Source: Bradyrhizobium ivorense (GTDB taxonomy: Bacteria; Pseudomonadota; Alphaproteobacteria; Rhizobiales; Xanthobacteraceae). Taken from it: a DNA stretch of 64,000 nucleotides. The DNA is taken from contig NZ_CAADFC020000014.1 in NCBI RefSeq assembly GCF_900696085.1, positions 1 to 64,000 on the forward strand, read 5' to 3'. The position numbers and the translations under genes were made by a program. Below the pieces are notes generated by a model. It saw only the letters and a list, made by a program, of their open reading frames with translations. It was not told the DNA's origin and did not search any database. This document shows positions 36,202 to 45,117 of the stretch, in pieces; the first letter of the stretch is position 1, and the number at the start of each line of letters is the position of its first letter.

Positions 36202-37506
36202 ATGACCGACTTCTCCCCCCGTGAAATCGTTTCCGAACTCGACCGCTTCATCGTCGGCCAGGCCGATGCCAAGCGCGCCGTCTCGATCGCGCTGCGCAAC
36301 CGCTGGCGCCGGCTGCAGCTCGCCGGTTCCCTGCGCGAGGAGGTTCTGCCGAAGAACATCCTGATGATCGGGCCGACCGGCGTCGGCAAGACCGAAATCG
36401 CGCGGCGGCTCGCCAAGCTTGCCGGCGCGCCGTTCCTCAAGGTCGAGGCGACGAAGTTCACCGAGGTCGGCTATGTCGGCCGCGATGTTGAGCAGATCAT
36501 CCGCGACCTGGTCGAGGTCGCGATCGCGCAGACCCGCGAGCGCAAGCGCAAGGACGTCCACGCCCGCGCCCAGCTCGCCGCCGAAGAGCGCGTGCTGGAT
36601 GCGCTGGTCGGCCCCGGATCGAGCCCGGCGACCCGCGAGTCCTTCCGCAGGAAGCTGCGCGCCGGCGAGCTCAACGACAAGGAAATCGAGATCGAGACCC
36701 AGTCGGGCGGCAGCGGCATGCCGATGTTCGAAATCCCCGGCATGCCCGGCGCCCAGATGGGCGCGATCTCGCTCGGCGACATCTTCGGCAAGATGGGCGG
36801 GCGCAGCAAGACCCGCCGCCTGACCGTCGAAGGCTCGCACGAGATCCTGGTCAACGAGGAATCCGACAAGCTGCTCGACACCGATCAACTGGTGCAGGAG
36901 GCGATCAGCGCGGTCGAGAACAACGGCATCGTGTTCCTCGACGAGATCGACAAGATCTGCGTGCGCGAGAACCGCCAGGGCGGCGACGTGTCACGCGAGG
37001 GCGTGCAGCGCGATTTGCTGCCGCTGATCGAGGGCACCACGGTCTCGACCAAGCACGGCGCGGTCAAAACCGACCACGTGCTGTTCATCGCCTCCGGCGC
37101 CTTCCACATCGCAAAACCGTCGGACCTGTTGCCGGAGTTGCAGGGCCGCCTGCCGATCCGCGTCGAGCTGCAGGCACTGACCCGCGACGACATGCGCAGG
37201 ATTCTGACCGAGCCGGAGGCCTCGCTGATCAAGCAGTATGTCGCGCTGCTGAAGACCGAGGGCGTGACGCTCGATATCACCGACGCCGCCATCGACGCGC
37301 TGGCCGACGTCGCGGTCGCCGTCAATTCAAGCGTGGAAAACATCGGCGCCCGTCGGCTGCAGACCGTGATGGAGCGGGTGCTGGACGAGATCTCCTTCAC
37401 CGCCCCCGACCGCCACGGCGAGACCATCCAGGTCGACGCCGACTACGTCACCAAGCATGTCGGCGACCTCGCCAAGAACACCGACCTCAGCCGGTTTATT
37501 CTCTGA
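36202..37506 (+). CDS. hslU: ATP-dependent protease HslU (ClpY), ATPase subunit
   Basis: A 434-aa AAA+ unfoldase that feeds substrates to HslV. MTDFSPREIVSELDRFIVGQ at the start, Walker A GPTGVGKTEIARRLA, pore loop GYVGRD, the intermediate domain about residues 110-230, Walker B IVFLDEIDKIC, and a C-terminal tail ending DLSRFIL that docks into HslV. It is 48 bp after DUF2585. Confidence 0.97.
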   Translation: MTDFSPREIVSELDRFIVGQADAKRAVSIALRNRWRRLQLAGSLREEVLPKNILMIGPTGVGKTEIARRLAKLAGAPFLKVEATKFTEVGYVGRDVEQIIRDLVEVAIAQTRERKRKDVHARAQLAAEERVLDALVGPGSSPATRESFRRKLRAGELNDKEIEIETQSGGSGMPMFEIPGMPGAQMGAISLGDIFGKMGGRSKTRRLTVEGSHEILVNEESDKLLDTDQLVQEAISAVENNGIVFLDEIDKICVRENRQGGDVSREGVQRDLLPLIEGTTVSTKHGAVKTDHVLFIASGAFHIAKPSDLLPELQGRLPIRVELQALTRDDMRRILTEPEASLIKQYVALLKTEGVTLDITDAAIDALADVAVAVNSSVENIGARRLQTVMERVLDEISFTAPDRHGETIQVDADYVTKHVGDLAKNTDLSRFIL

Positions 37507-37510
37507 TCGC

Positions 37511-37545
37511 CCCACGTCGTCGCCCCGGCGAAGGCCGGGGCCCAT
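37511..37545. repeat. Left half of a REP-like repeat split by the IS1111-type element
   Basis: CCCACGTCGTCGCCCCGGCG then AAGGCCGGGGCCCAT. The matching half resumes after the IS at 38920 (AACCACCGCTCG ... TGTGGTTATGGGTCCCGGG). The intact relative at 40692-40815 reads CGGAACCCATAACCACCG across the junction. Confidence 0.75.
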
Positions 37546-37560
37546 ATGTGGACGGCCCCC

Positions 37561-37801
37561 GTGGCACAAGAGCTTTTTGGTGAGATCGGGTCGCTTGCAT
37601 CCATATGTCCGGCCTGTTGAGGGCGATCGGATTGATCGCTGGCCAAGATGGTTTGCGCGAAGCGAGCTCCAAACAACCAGGCGGCCTGTTCGCGGCCGAT
37701 GGGTCCCACGGATTGTCTCGCATCGTTGCTCGATCGATCGCTCCATCTGCTCTTGCAGCTCCGGGTCAGCCGGCGGGCGAGCCCGCCGGCCGGCCAATCT
37801 G
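37561..37801 (-). ncRNA. Candidate bridge/seek guide RNA of the IS1111-type element
   Basis: IS110/IS1111 transposases are guided by an RNA encoded in the longer non-coding end. In IS1111 elements that end lies downstream of the gene, which is the arrangement here. The stretch has no reading frame and contains GC-rich inverted segments (e.g. GGCGGGCGAGCCCGCCGGCC near 37775-37794). Bases 37699-37707 (ATGGGTCCC) match the flanking palindrome at 38986-38994 exactly, and the left target flank in 8 of 9 positions. Boundaries and folding are not determined. Confidence 0.4.
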
Positions 37802-38842
37802 TCAGGCGGCGACTGTCGGGATCGGGTTTATCCGTGCCGCGTCATAACTTTCCCCCGTCACCATCAGCTTCCAAGCGATGCGGGCCACCTTATTGGCGAA
37901 CGCCACGGCCGCAAGCTTCGGCGGCTTGCGCTTGATCAGCGCCAGCAGCCAGCGCGAGTGACGGCCTCGCCCATGTCTGGCCTGCTGGATCACCGATGTC
38001 GCTCCGATCACCAGCAGGCGGCGCAGGTCTTCGTCGCCGGCCCGGGTGATCTTGCCAAGCCTGGTCTTGCCGGCGGTGGAATGATCCTTCGGCGTGAGGC
38101 CGAGCCAGGCCGCAAAGTGACGGCCGGAGCGGAACGCGTGTGGATCGGGCGTCTTCATCACCAGCGCCGTGGCAACGATCGGACCGACCGAGGGGATCTG
38201 CGCCAGGCGGCGGCCCGTGGCGTCAGCCCGGTGCCAGGCTATCAGTTTGGCCTCGATCTCCCGCAGCTCAGTCTCGAGCCTGGCATACTCGCGGCCGAGC
38301 ATGACAAACAGCTCGCGGGCCAGAGTGGGAAGCGTCTCGTCCTGCGCAATCCGCGCCAGCAGCGGCTCGATCTTGTCGGTCCCTTTGGGCGCGATCAGGC
38401 CGAACTCCGCCGCATGGCCGCGGATCGTATTGCCAAGCTGGGTACGCCGGGCGATCAATCCATCGCGGACCCCCGTCAGCATCAGCGCCGCCTGCTGCTC
38501 GGCGGTCTTGACCGGCACAAAGCGCATGCTCGGCCGGCCCATCGCCTCACACAGCCCTTCCGCATCCCGCCCGTCGTTCTTGTTCCGCATCACGTAGGGC
38601 TTCACCAGTTGCGGAGCCATCAGCTTCACCTCATGGCCGAGCTTGCCAAGCTCCCGCGCCCAATGTTGCGAAGCCCCGCAGGCCTCTATCCCGATTGCAG
38701 TCGGCGGCAGTTGGGCGAAGAACTCCAATACCTGCCTGCGCGAAAGCCTCTTGCGCAGCACCACGCGTTCCTCGGCATCAACCCCATGCAGCACAAAAAT
38801 ATGCTTCGACGTATCCATGCCAATGCGGATAATCTCTCTCAC
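37802..38842 (-). CDS. IS110-family transposase (DEDD recombinase)
   Basis: A full-length 346-aa transposase. The N-terminal RuvC-like domain has Asp10 (IRIGMDTSKHIF), Glu in GIEACGASQHW and RNKNDGRDAEGLCEA. A coiled linker follows around residues 150-215. The C-terminal Tnp20 domain holds IPSVGPIVATALV, FAAWLGLTPKDHSTAGKTRLGKI and the catalytic Ser in VIGATSVIQQA. It looks intact and possibly active. Confidence 0.93.
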   Translation of the reverse strand: MREIIRIGMDTSKHIFVLHGVDAEERVVLRKRLSRRQVLEFFAQLPPTAIGIEACGASQHWARELGKLGHEVKLMAPQLVKPYVMRNKNDGRDAEGLCEAMGRPSMRFVPVKTAEQQAALMLTGVRDGLIARRTQLGNTIRGHAAEFGLIAPKGTDKIEPLLARIAQDETLPTLARELFVMLGREYARLETELREIEAKLIAWHRADATGRRLAQIPSVGPIVATALVMKTPDPHAFRSGRHFAAWLGLTPKDHSTAGKTRLGKITRAGDEDLRRLLVIGATSVIQQARHGRGRHSRWLLALIKRKPPKLAAVAFANKVARIAWKLMVTGESYDAARINPIPTVAA

Positions 38843-38919
38843 GGACGGCTCCCTTGTCTGAGATTTGCAACAACCTCATTCTGGCACAACTGATGCCGTA
38901 GGGGGCCGTCCACACCATC

Positions 38920-39010
38920 AACCACCGCTCGAAAACACTGAGCACGCTGGAGCCACAGCGCGCGCCACAACTCAATCCTGTGGTTATGGGTCCCGGGTCA
39001 AGCCCGGGAC
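38920..39010. repeat. Right half of the REP-like repeat split by the IS1111-type element
   Basis: AACCACCGCTCG, then CTGGAGCCACAGCGCG, then TGTGGTTATGGGTCCCGGG and GGGACGAC. It corresponds part for part to the undisturbed repeat at 40692-40815. Confidence 0.75.
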
Positions 39011-39104
39011 GACGGTGTTGAAACAGCGTGCCCCTTCCCCCGTATTGTCTTTGCTGCCGGATGCCGCCACACTCCGCGCAAGCAAAAAACATCACGGGGG
39101 AAAC

Positions 39105-40685
39105 ATGTCCGCTGCGCCGAAACTGACCAACCTTGCCGACATGGTGCGCGACCGCGCGATGAGCCGCGGCGATGCGCTGGCCTATGAGTTCGAGGGCCGG
39201 CAGACGACCTTCGCCGAGTTCGACAGCAAGACCAACCGGGTCGCCAACGCGCTGATTGCAATGGGCGTGAAGAAAGGCGAACGCATCGCCTATCTCGGCA
39301 AGAACAGCGATTTCTATTTCGAGCTGCTGATGGGCGCGATGAAGGCCGGCGTGGTGATGGCGCCGGTGAACTGGCGGCTCGCCGGCCCGGAGGTCGCCTT
39401 CATCGTCGACGACTGCAGGGCGCCGGTTTTGTTCGTCGGCACGGAATTCATCACCCAGGTCCGCAACATCAGGGACAAGCTGCCGAGCGTCCGCACCGTC
39501 ATCACCACCGAAGGCGGCGCGCCGGAATGGCCCGACTATCTCGCCTGGCGCGACGCGCAGAGCAGCGACGACCCGCGCATTCCGATCGAGCCCAAGGACA
39601 TCGCAATCCAGCTCTACACCTCCGGCACGACAGGCAAGCCGAAGGGCGCGATGCTGTCGCACGCCAACTTCCTCAACCTGGTGCAGACCGGCAACGAGGA
39701 CGACAAGCCGGAATGGAACCGATGGACCACCGACGACGTCTCGCTGGTCGCGATGCCGATCTTCCATATCGGCGGCTCCGGCTGGGGCGTGATGGGCCTC
39801 TACCACGGTGCCCGTGGCGTGATCGCCCGTGAATTCGATCCGACCAAGGTGCTGGACTTCTTCGAGCAGTCCGGCATCACAAAACTGTTCATGGTGCCGG
39901 CCGCGATGCAGTTCGTGGTGCGGCAGCCGCGGGCGCGGCAGGTCGATTTCTCCCGCCTGAAATACATGCTCTATGGCGCCTCGCCGATCCCGGCGGCGCT
40001 GCTGAAGGAATGCATCGAGGTCTTCAAATGCGGCTTCGTGCAGATGTACGGCATGACCGAGACCACCGGCACCATCGTCGCGTTGCCGCCGGAGGACCAC
40101 ATCGAGGGACTCGACCGGATGCGCTCGGCCGGCAAGGCGCTGCCCGGCATCGAGCTTGCGATTCTCGATCCTGACGGCAAGCCGCTGCCGCCGGGCGAAG
40201 TCGGCGAGATCGCCACCCGCTCCGGCTCCAACATGGCCGGCTACTGGAATCTGCCAGAGGCGACCGCGCGCACCATCGATGCCGACGGCTGGCTGCGCAC
40301 CGGCGATGCCGGCTACATGGACAAGGACGGCTATCTCTACATCCACGACCGCATCAAGGACATGATCATCTCGGGCGGCGAGAATATCTATCCGGCCGAG
40401 GTCGAGAGCGCGCTGTGCGATCACCCGGATGTCGCAGAGGCGGCTGTCATCGGCATCCCCGACGACAAATGGGGCGAGGCGGTGAAGGCCGTGGTGGTGA
40501 TGAAGCCGGGCAAGAGCGCTGATGCAACCGACATCATCAACTTCACCCGCGAGCGGATCGCCGGTTACAAGACGCCGAAATCGGTCGACTTCATCGCCGC
40601 GCTGCCGCGCAACCCCTCGGGCAAGATCTTACGGCGCAGCCTGCGTGAACCGTACTGGGCGGGCAAGGACCGGCAGGTGAATTAA
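39105..40685 (+). CDS. Acyl-CoA synthetase (AMP-forming, fatty-acid--CoA ligase family)
   Basis: A 526-aa ANL-superfamily ligase that activates a carboxylic acid to its CoA ester through an acyl-adenylate. Motifs: ATP-binding YTSGTTGKPKGAML, QMYGMTETTG, the hinge in HDRIKDMIISGGENIYPAEVE, and the C-terminal Lys in NPSGKILRR. ATG 39105 follows GGGGGAAAC; the longer open frame upstream is repeat DNA. It is the first of a series of acyl-CoA genes and could supply the CoA thioester for the kinase/dehydrogenase set described at 43.8-49 kb. Confidence 0.9.
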   Translation: MSAAPKLTNLADMVRDRAMSRGDALAYEFEGRQTTFAEFDSKTNRVANALIAMGVKKGERIAYLGKNSDFYFELLMGAMKAGVVMAPVNWRLAGPEVAFIVDDCRAPVLFVGTEFITQVRNIRDKLPSVRTVITTEGGAPEWPDYLAWRDAQSSDDPRIPIEPKDIAIQLYTSGTTGKPKGAMLSHANFLNLVQTGNEDDKPEWNRWTTDDVSLVAMPIFHIGGSGWGVMGLYHGARGVIAREFDPTKVLDFFEQSGITKLFMVPAAMQFVVRQPRARQVDFSRLKYMLYGASPIPAALLKECIEVFKCGFVQMYGMTETTGTIVALPPEDHIEGLDRMRSAGKALPGIELAILDPDGKPLPPGEVGEIATRSGSNMAGYWNLPEATARTIDADGWLRTGDAGYMDKDGYLYIHDRIKDMIISGGENIYPAEVESALCDHPDVAEAAVIGIPDDKWGEAVKAVVVMKPGKSADATDIINFTRERIAGYKTPKSVDFIAALPRNPSGKILRRSLREPYWAGKDRQVN

Positions 40686-40691
40686 ATCTCA

Positions 40692-40815
40692 TGTCGTCCC
40701 GGCGGAGGCCGGAACCCATAACCACCGCTGTACGTTGCGGCGCGACGCTGGGGCCACACCTTGCTCAAGCAACAACCGGCTGTGGTTATGGGTCCCGGCC
40801 TTCGCCGGGACGACG
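40692..40815. repeat. REP-like palindrome (GTCGTCCCGGC type), intact copy
   Basis: Outer arms GTCGTCCCGGCGGAGGCCGG and CCGGCCTTCGCCGGGACGAC, with inner arms AACCCATAACCACCG and CGGCTGTGGTTATGGGT. This shows what the IS1111 target at 37546 looked like before insertion. Confidence 0.8.
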
Positions 40816-40834
40816 GTGGAGAGTGCGGCCCGCG

Positions 40835-41314
40835 TCAGGTCTTCTTCATCTTCTCCCGCAAAATCCGCCAGCGCTCCTGCGCGTCCTGAGGCCAGACGTC
40901 CCTACGATCGTAATACTCGGCGAACACTTTTGCGCCGGGCGGGAACGTCACCCAGTGCTGCTTGGACAAGGTGAAGATGTGGACGTCGGGCGGACACTGG
41001 TTCGGATCGTCCATGGTGCCGACGCGGACGAAGCGCACCGCGAGGCCGGCGCCCGGATAGTTGCTCCAGACCGCGATCTTGCAGACCGGGCAGCGCGCGA
41101 TCTTCTGGCCCTTGCCGCTCGCCGATGGCGTATCGACGATCTCGGGCTCGGCCGCGATATGCTCGACCCGCTCGGCCTCGTACATCGCGTTCAGCGCATG
41201 CACGGTGCCGGTCTCGCGCTGACACCAGGTGCAGTGGCAGGCGTGCACGATCAGCGGCCTGCCGTTCAGGCGGTAGCGAATATGTCTGCAGGTGCATCCA
41301 CCTTCCATGCTCAT
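40835..41314 (-). CDS. GFA-family protein (glutathione-dependent formaldehyde-activating enzyme-like)
   Basis: A 159-aa Zn-binding protein of the Gfa/Mss4-like fold. Metal-ligand cysteines are seen in GCTCRHIRY, HACHCTWCQRETG and ARCPVCKIAVW. Family members were linked to S-hydroxymethylglutathione formation, but for most the role is uncertain. It lies on the minus strand 9 bp after the acyl-CoA dehydrogenase and is probably cotranscribed with it. Confidence 0.85.
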   Translation of the reverse strand: MSMEGGCTCRHIRYRLNGRPLIVHACHCTWCQRETGTVHALNAMYEAERVEHIAAEPEIVDTPSASGKGQKIARCPVCKIAVWSNYPGAGLAVRFVRVGTMDDPNQCPPDVHIFTLSKQHWVTFPPGAKVFAEYYDRRDVWPQDAQERWRILREKMKKT

Positions 41315-41323
41315 GCCGCCTCC

Positions 41324-42598
41324 TTAGTGCTTCCCCGCCCCCATGTAGCCGAACAGGAAGCCCGCCACCTTGCGCTTCTGGATCTCCTCGCTGCCCTCGG
41401 TGATGCGGTAGCGGCGGTGGTGGCGATAGATGTGCTCGAACGGCTTGTGCCGCGAATAGCCCATGCCGCCATGCACCTGCATGGCGCGATCGGCGGCCTC
41501 GCAGCAGAGACGGTTTGCCCAGAAGTTGCACATCGAGACCCGGTCCGACAGCGTGTGCTCGACCTGCGCCTGGGTCAACTGGTCCATCTCCCAGGCGGTC
41601 TTGCGGATCAAGAGGCGGAGCATCTCGGCCTGTGTCGCGAGCTCGACCAGCGGCCACTGGATCGCCTGGTTCTCGGCCAGCGCCTTGCCGAACGGCTTTC
41701 GCTCCCGCGCGTATTTCACGCTCTCGTTGATGCAGTAGACCGCAGCGCCCAGCGAGCTCGCGGCCTGGCGGATGCGGTTCTCATGCACAAAGCATTGCGC
41801 CAGCGACAGGCCGCGGCCGACCTCGCCGAACAGCGCATCCTCCGGCACGAACACGTCGGTGAAGCTGACGCGCGGGTGATCGGTCGGCATGTTGAAGGTC
41901 CACATATACTGCTCGACCTTGACGCCCGGCGATTTCGCCGGCACCAGGAAGCAGGTGATGCCGCGCGCATCGCCGTCATTGCCCGAGGTGCGGGCGAACA
42001 GCGCGCAGTGCGTGGCGACATGCATGCCGGTCGTCCACATCTTCTCGCCGTTGATCACCCAGCCCTTGACGTTGTCGCGCGTCGCCGGCGCCGCTTTGGT
42101 CTCCATGTGGGTGGCATCGGAGCCGTGCTCGGGCTCGGTCAGGCCGAAGGTGATGCGGTACTTGCCGGTGATGGAACCGTCGATCATCGCCTTCTGCGCA
42201 TCGGTTCCGTAGCGATCGAGCATGGTCACGATCGGCAGATTGCCAACGATCGAGTGCTCGTTCTGCAGATCGTTGTGCAGGCCGAGACCTTTCGACGCAA
42301 AATGCTCGCGGATCACCGCCATCCAGAGATTGGAGCCGTCCTTGCCGCCATAGCGCTTCGGGATCGCGAAGCGCAGGTGGCCGGCGGCATCGGCAAGGTT
42401 TTTCGCCTTGCGCAGCAGCGCCTCCCATTCATGGCGCGGCAGGCCGCCATTGTCGAAATCGGTGCGCGCCCATTCGCGGCGGTGATCGAAGAAGCGGATG
42501 TTGTCGTCCGCCTCTTCCAGCGGCTTGATCTCGCGTTCGATGAAGCGATCGAGCTCGGCGAGATAGGCTGTGAGGTCAGCCGGCAGGTTGAAATCCAA
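41324..42598 (-). CDS. Acyl-CoA dehydrogenase
   Basis: A 424-aa FAD flavoprotein that forms the 2,3-double bond of an acyl-CoA. Clear segments include TFGLTEPEHGSDATHMETKA, WVINGEKMWTTGMH, GLSLAQCFVHENRIRQAASSLG and AMQVHGGMGYSRHKPFEHIYR. Glu401 in RITEGSEEIQ is in the standard catalytic position. It therefore looks like an ordinary dehydrogenase, unlike the ACAD10/11-type protein at 47684. Divergent from the crotonase at 42819. Confidence 0.92.
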   Translation of the reverse strand: MDFNLPADLTAYLAELDRFIEREIKPLEEADDNIRFFDHRREWARTDFDNGGLPRHEWEALLRKAKNLADAAGHLRFAIPKRYGGKDGSNLWMAVIREHFASKGLGLHNDLQNEHSIVGNLPIVTMLDRYGTDAQKAMIDGSITGKYRITFGLTEPEHGSDATHMETKAAPATRDNVKGWVINGEKMWTTGMHVATHCALFARTSGNDGDARGITCFLVPAKSPGVKVEQYMWTFNMPTDHPRVSFTDVFVPEDALFGEVGRGLSLAQCFVHENRIRQAASSLGAAVYCINESVKYARERKPFGKALAENQAIQWPLVELATQAEMLRLLIRKTAWEMDQLTQAQVEHTLSDRVSMCNFWANRLCCEAADRAMQVHGGMGYSRHKPFEHIYRHHRRYRITEGSEEIQKRKVAGFLFGYMGAGKH

Positions 42599-42818
42599 GG
42601 CGGTCTCTCCCGAAGAATTCGTTGATTCTGGTTTTGCGTTTAGGCGCTATCGCGCAAGCGCGTTCGGATCGATTAAGGTGAGAAGCGAGAGGCCAAGTCA
42701 AGCTGGCGGATGCCGCGGGCACGCGCGCACGCCTTGCGGAATTGGATGGCACGGCACCGCGCAGTGGCGCTAGGATGGTAGTCATATTCTTCGCCGCAGA
42801 AAATCCACGGGAGCAAAC

Positions 42819-43598
42819 ATGGATCTGAAATTCTCCAAGGTGACACGCAAGGGTCCCATCACCATCGTGACGCTGTCGCGGCCCGAGGTTTACAACGCGC
42901 TGCACATCGACGCGCATTTCGAGCTCAACAAGGTGTTCGACGCGTTCTCCGCCGATCCCGAGCAGTGGGTTGCGATCGTCACCGGCGCCGGCGACAAGGC
43001 GTTCTGCGCCGGCAACGACCTGAAGTGGCAGGCCGCGGGCGGCAAGCGCGGCTGGGACAAGGGCGGCTTCGCCGGCCTCACCACCCGCTTCGACTGCGAC
43101 AAGCCGATCATCGCCGCCGTCAACGGCGTCGCGATGGGCGGCGGGTTCGAGGTGGCGCTGGCCTGCGACCTGATCATCGCTTCGGAGAATGCGACCTTCG
43201 CGTTGCCCGAGCCGCGCGTCGGCCTCGCCGCGCTCGCCGGCGGCCTGCAGCGCCTGCCGCGGCAGATCGGGCTGAAGCGCGCCATGGGCATGATCCTCAC
43301 CGCCCGCCATGTCAGCGCCAAGGAAGGCCTTGAGCTCGGCTTCGTCAACGAGGTGGTGCCGCAGGGCGAGGCGCTCGCCGCCGCCGAGCGCTGGGCCGAG
43401 ACCATCGCCAAGAACTCGCCGATGTCGATCCGCGCCTCCAAGAAGGCAATCCAGAAGGGCCTCGAAGTCTCGCTGGAACAGGCGATGACCGAGCAGCGCG
43501 AATATCCGGCGGTGAAGGCGATGGCGGCCTCGCAGGATTACATCGAGGGCCCGAAGGCGTTTGCGGAGAAACGGCCGCCGAAGTGGCTGGGGCGGTAG
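42819..43598 (+). CDS. Enoyl-CoA hydratase
   Basis: A 259-aa crotonase. TIVTLSRPEVYNALHIDAH, AFCAGNDLKWQAAGG (oxyanion hole), AAVNGVAMGGGFEVALACDLI and LPEPRVGLAALAGGLQRLPRQIG are visible. Glu in LPEPRVG is in one of the usual catalytic regions. It should hydrate or isomerise an enoyl-CoA next to the flanking dehydrogenase and kinase genes. ATG follows GGGAGC at 42810. Confidence 0.9.
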   Translation: MDLKFSKVTRKGPITIVTLSRPEVYNALHIDAHFELNKVFDAFSADPEQWVAIVTGAGDKAFCAGNDLKWQAAGGKRGWDKGGFAGLTTRFDCDKPIIAAVNGVAMGGGFEVALACDLIIASENATFALPEPRVGLAALAGGLQRLPRQIGLKRAMGMILTARHVSAKEGLELGFVNEVVPQGEALAAAERWAETIAKNSPMSIRASKKAIQKGLEVSLEQAMTEQREYPAVKAMAASQDYIEGPKAFAEKRPPKWLGR

Positions 43599-43610
43599 CC
43601 GCCCCTCTCC

Positions 43611-43760
43611 GCGTCATTCCGGGGCACGAAGCGAACCCGGAATCTCGAGATTCCGGGTCTGGTGCTTGCGCACCATCCCGGAATGACGATGCGTAGGATG
43701 GGTAGAGCGCAGCGAAACCCGTCGGCTTTTGCGTCCATCGCCGCGATGGGCCCATCCTAC
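43611..43760. repeat. Two REP-like inverted repeats between convergent genes
   Basis: First: CGTCATTCCGGGGC ... CATCCCGGAATGACG (43609-43688). Second: CGTAGGATGGGTAGAGCGCA ... GATGGGCCCATCCTACG (43690-43760). They separate the crotonase from the minus-strand DUF6285 operon, and the last bases run into the DUF6285 stop codon region. Confidence 0.7.
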
Positions 43761-44134
43761 GTTCCTGACTCCCGCTTGTAGGACGCGTAGTTCGGCTGGT
43801 CGACGGCGAGCTTGTCCAGTGTGGTCTGCCAGAGATGCTCCGGCAGGCCCGGCGTGGTCAGATCCACCTCGCCGCTTGCGATCTTGTCCGACAGCGTGCG
43901 GTTCAGCTCCATCAGTGTCCCGTCCGCGCCGAGCAACTGCTTGAGCCGCGCGACCTCAGCCGCATCGCTGCTCTCGGCGAGCGCGAGCTGCCGCGTCACC
44001 AGATCGAGCGCGTTGATCCCGACGCGCAGCTTGAAGGCATTGTGGCCCTTGATGACGGGCGTGATCTCGCTGCGCAGGAAATCGGCGACGGCCTTGATCA
44101 GTTCGGTGGTGGTCGGTTCGTCCTGCATGGTCAT
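43757..44134 (-). CDS. DUF6285 protein, LvaB-like partner of the kinase
   Basis: A 125-aa helical protein: LIKAVADFLRSEITPVIKGHNAFKLRVGINALDLVTRQL is typical of DUF6285. This family is always found beside APH-fold kinases acting on hydroxyacyl-CoA. In Pseudomonas putida the equivalent small protein LvaB is needed for LvaA to phosphorylate 4-hydroxyvaleryl-CoA. The ATG overlaps the stop of the upstream kinase gene by 4 bp (ATGA), so both are made together. The identification with LvaB is from family knowledge and context, not a search. Confidence 0.75.
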   Translation of the reverse strand: MTMQDEPTTTELIKAVADFLRSEITPVIKGHNAFKLRVGINALDLVTRQLALAESSDAAEVARLKQLLGADGTLMELNRTLSDKIASGEVDLTTPGLPEHLWQTTLDKLAVDQPNYASYKRESGT

Positions 44135-45117
44135 TTTCCTCGCGGAGCCAGCAACCGCAACAAATCGATCTCGGTCTCCGATGCGCGCCGTCCGATCATC
44201 GCGCGCTCCATCGAATGGTCGGGGCCGCTGCGGAAGCGCTGCATCATGCCGCAGCACATCACGCCCCAGCGCAAGGTGCCCATCACCTCCCAGAACATCA
44301 CGCGCTCGGGATCGGCCCTGCGGCCGGCTTCCGCGTAACCGGCGAACAGCTCCTCGCGCGTGCCGAAGCCGCCGACCGGCTTGTCGATCTCGCCGAAGCG
44401 CCAGGAGTTGACGCAGATCCAGCCGAGATCCTCCATCGGGTCGCCGAAATGGGCGAGCTCCCAGTCGAGCACCGCGCGCACGCCGTCGGGACCGATGATC
44501 AGGTTGCCGTGGCGGAAGTCGCCATGCACCAGCGTCACCTCGGCCGATGGGCCGGGATCGTGATCGCGCAGCCAGCGCAGCGCCAGCTCGAACATCGGGC
44601 GCGGCCAACCAAAACTGCGGTACTCGCGCGCGAGATCCTCGATCTCCTTGGTCGCCGTCATGCTGCGCAACTGCGGCAGCTTGGCCCGCGGCAGGCCATG
44701 GATGCCGGCGATGACGCGGCCGAGCTGGCGGGCGAGCAGCGGCCGCGCCTTGGCAAATTCCTCGTCGCGCAAAATCTTGCGCGCGATGGTCTCGCCCTCA
44801 ATACGGGCCATGATGAAGCCGCGGCCGAGACCGTCCTCCGGCCTCAAGACATGCATCACCTTCGGCGACGGCAGGCCGGCGTCATGCGCGAGCTGCATCA
44901 GCGTCGCCTCGGCATCGAGGCCGGCGGCGCGTCCCGCTGCGGCGCCATAGCCCGGCGGTGCGCGGCGCAGAATCGCGCCGACGTTGCCGCCGGGATGGAC
45001 GATGTCGAACGTCCAGGTCTCCTGGCTGGCGCCGCCAGACAGTTTTGCGGCGCCGGTGACGCCGGTCGCGCCGGGATAAAACGACGCAACGCAGCGTCCG
45101 AGTTCGGCCTCGATCAT
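44131..45117 (-). CDS. Phosphotransferase family protein, LvaA/ACAD10-11-kinase-like
   Basis: A 328-aa APH-fold kinase. The N-terminal lobe includes LSGGASQETWTFD; the catalytic loop VHGDFRHGNLIIG has Asp200 and Asn205; and Asp218 in VLDWELAHFGDP binds metal. It resembles the kinase part of mammalian ACAD10/ACAD11 and of LvaA, which phosphorylate the hydroxyl of 4-hydroxyacyl-CoA. It is the middle gene of a three-gene minus-strand operon with crotonase upstream and DUF6285 downstream, overlapping both by 4 bp. Confidence 0.85.
   Translation of the reverse strand: MIEAELGRCVASFYPGATGVTGAAKLSGGASQETWTFDIVHPGGNVGAILRRAPPGYGAAAGRAAGLDAEATLMQLAHDAGLPSPKVMHVLRPEDGLGRGFIMARIEGETIARKILRDEEFAKARPLLARQLGRVIAGIHGLPRAKLPQLRSMTATKEIEDLAREYRSFGWPRPMFELALRWLRDHDPGPSAEVTLVHGDFRHGNLIIGPDGVRAVLDWELAHFGDPMEDLGWICVNSWRFGEIDKPVGGFGTREELFAGYAEAGRRADPERVMFWEVMGTLRWGVMCCGMMQRFRSGPDHSMERAMIGRRASETEIDLLRLLAPRGK

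Larger units (their letters stand above)
37546..38919 (-). mobile_element. IS110-family (IS1111-type) insertion sequence, complete
   Basis: About 1.37 kb. Subterminal inverted repeats GTGGACGGCCCCC (37548-37560) and GGGGGCCGTCCAC (38901-38913) lie a few bases inside the ends, asymmetrically, as in IS1111-type elements. The transposase (37802-38842, minus strand) leaves a long non-coding end of about 240 bp downstream of the gene and a short one of about 70 bp upstream. It has inserted in a palindromic repeat between CCCAT and AACCACCG. No target duplication is evident, as usual for IS110. Confidence 0.88.
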
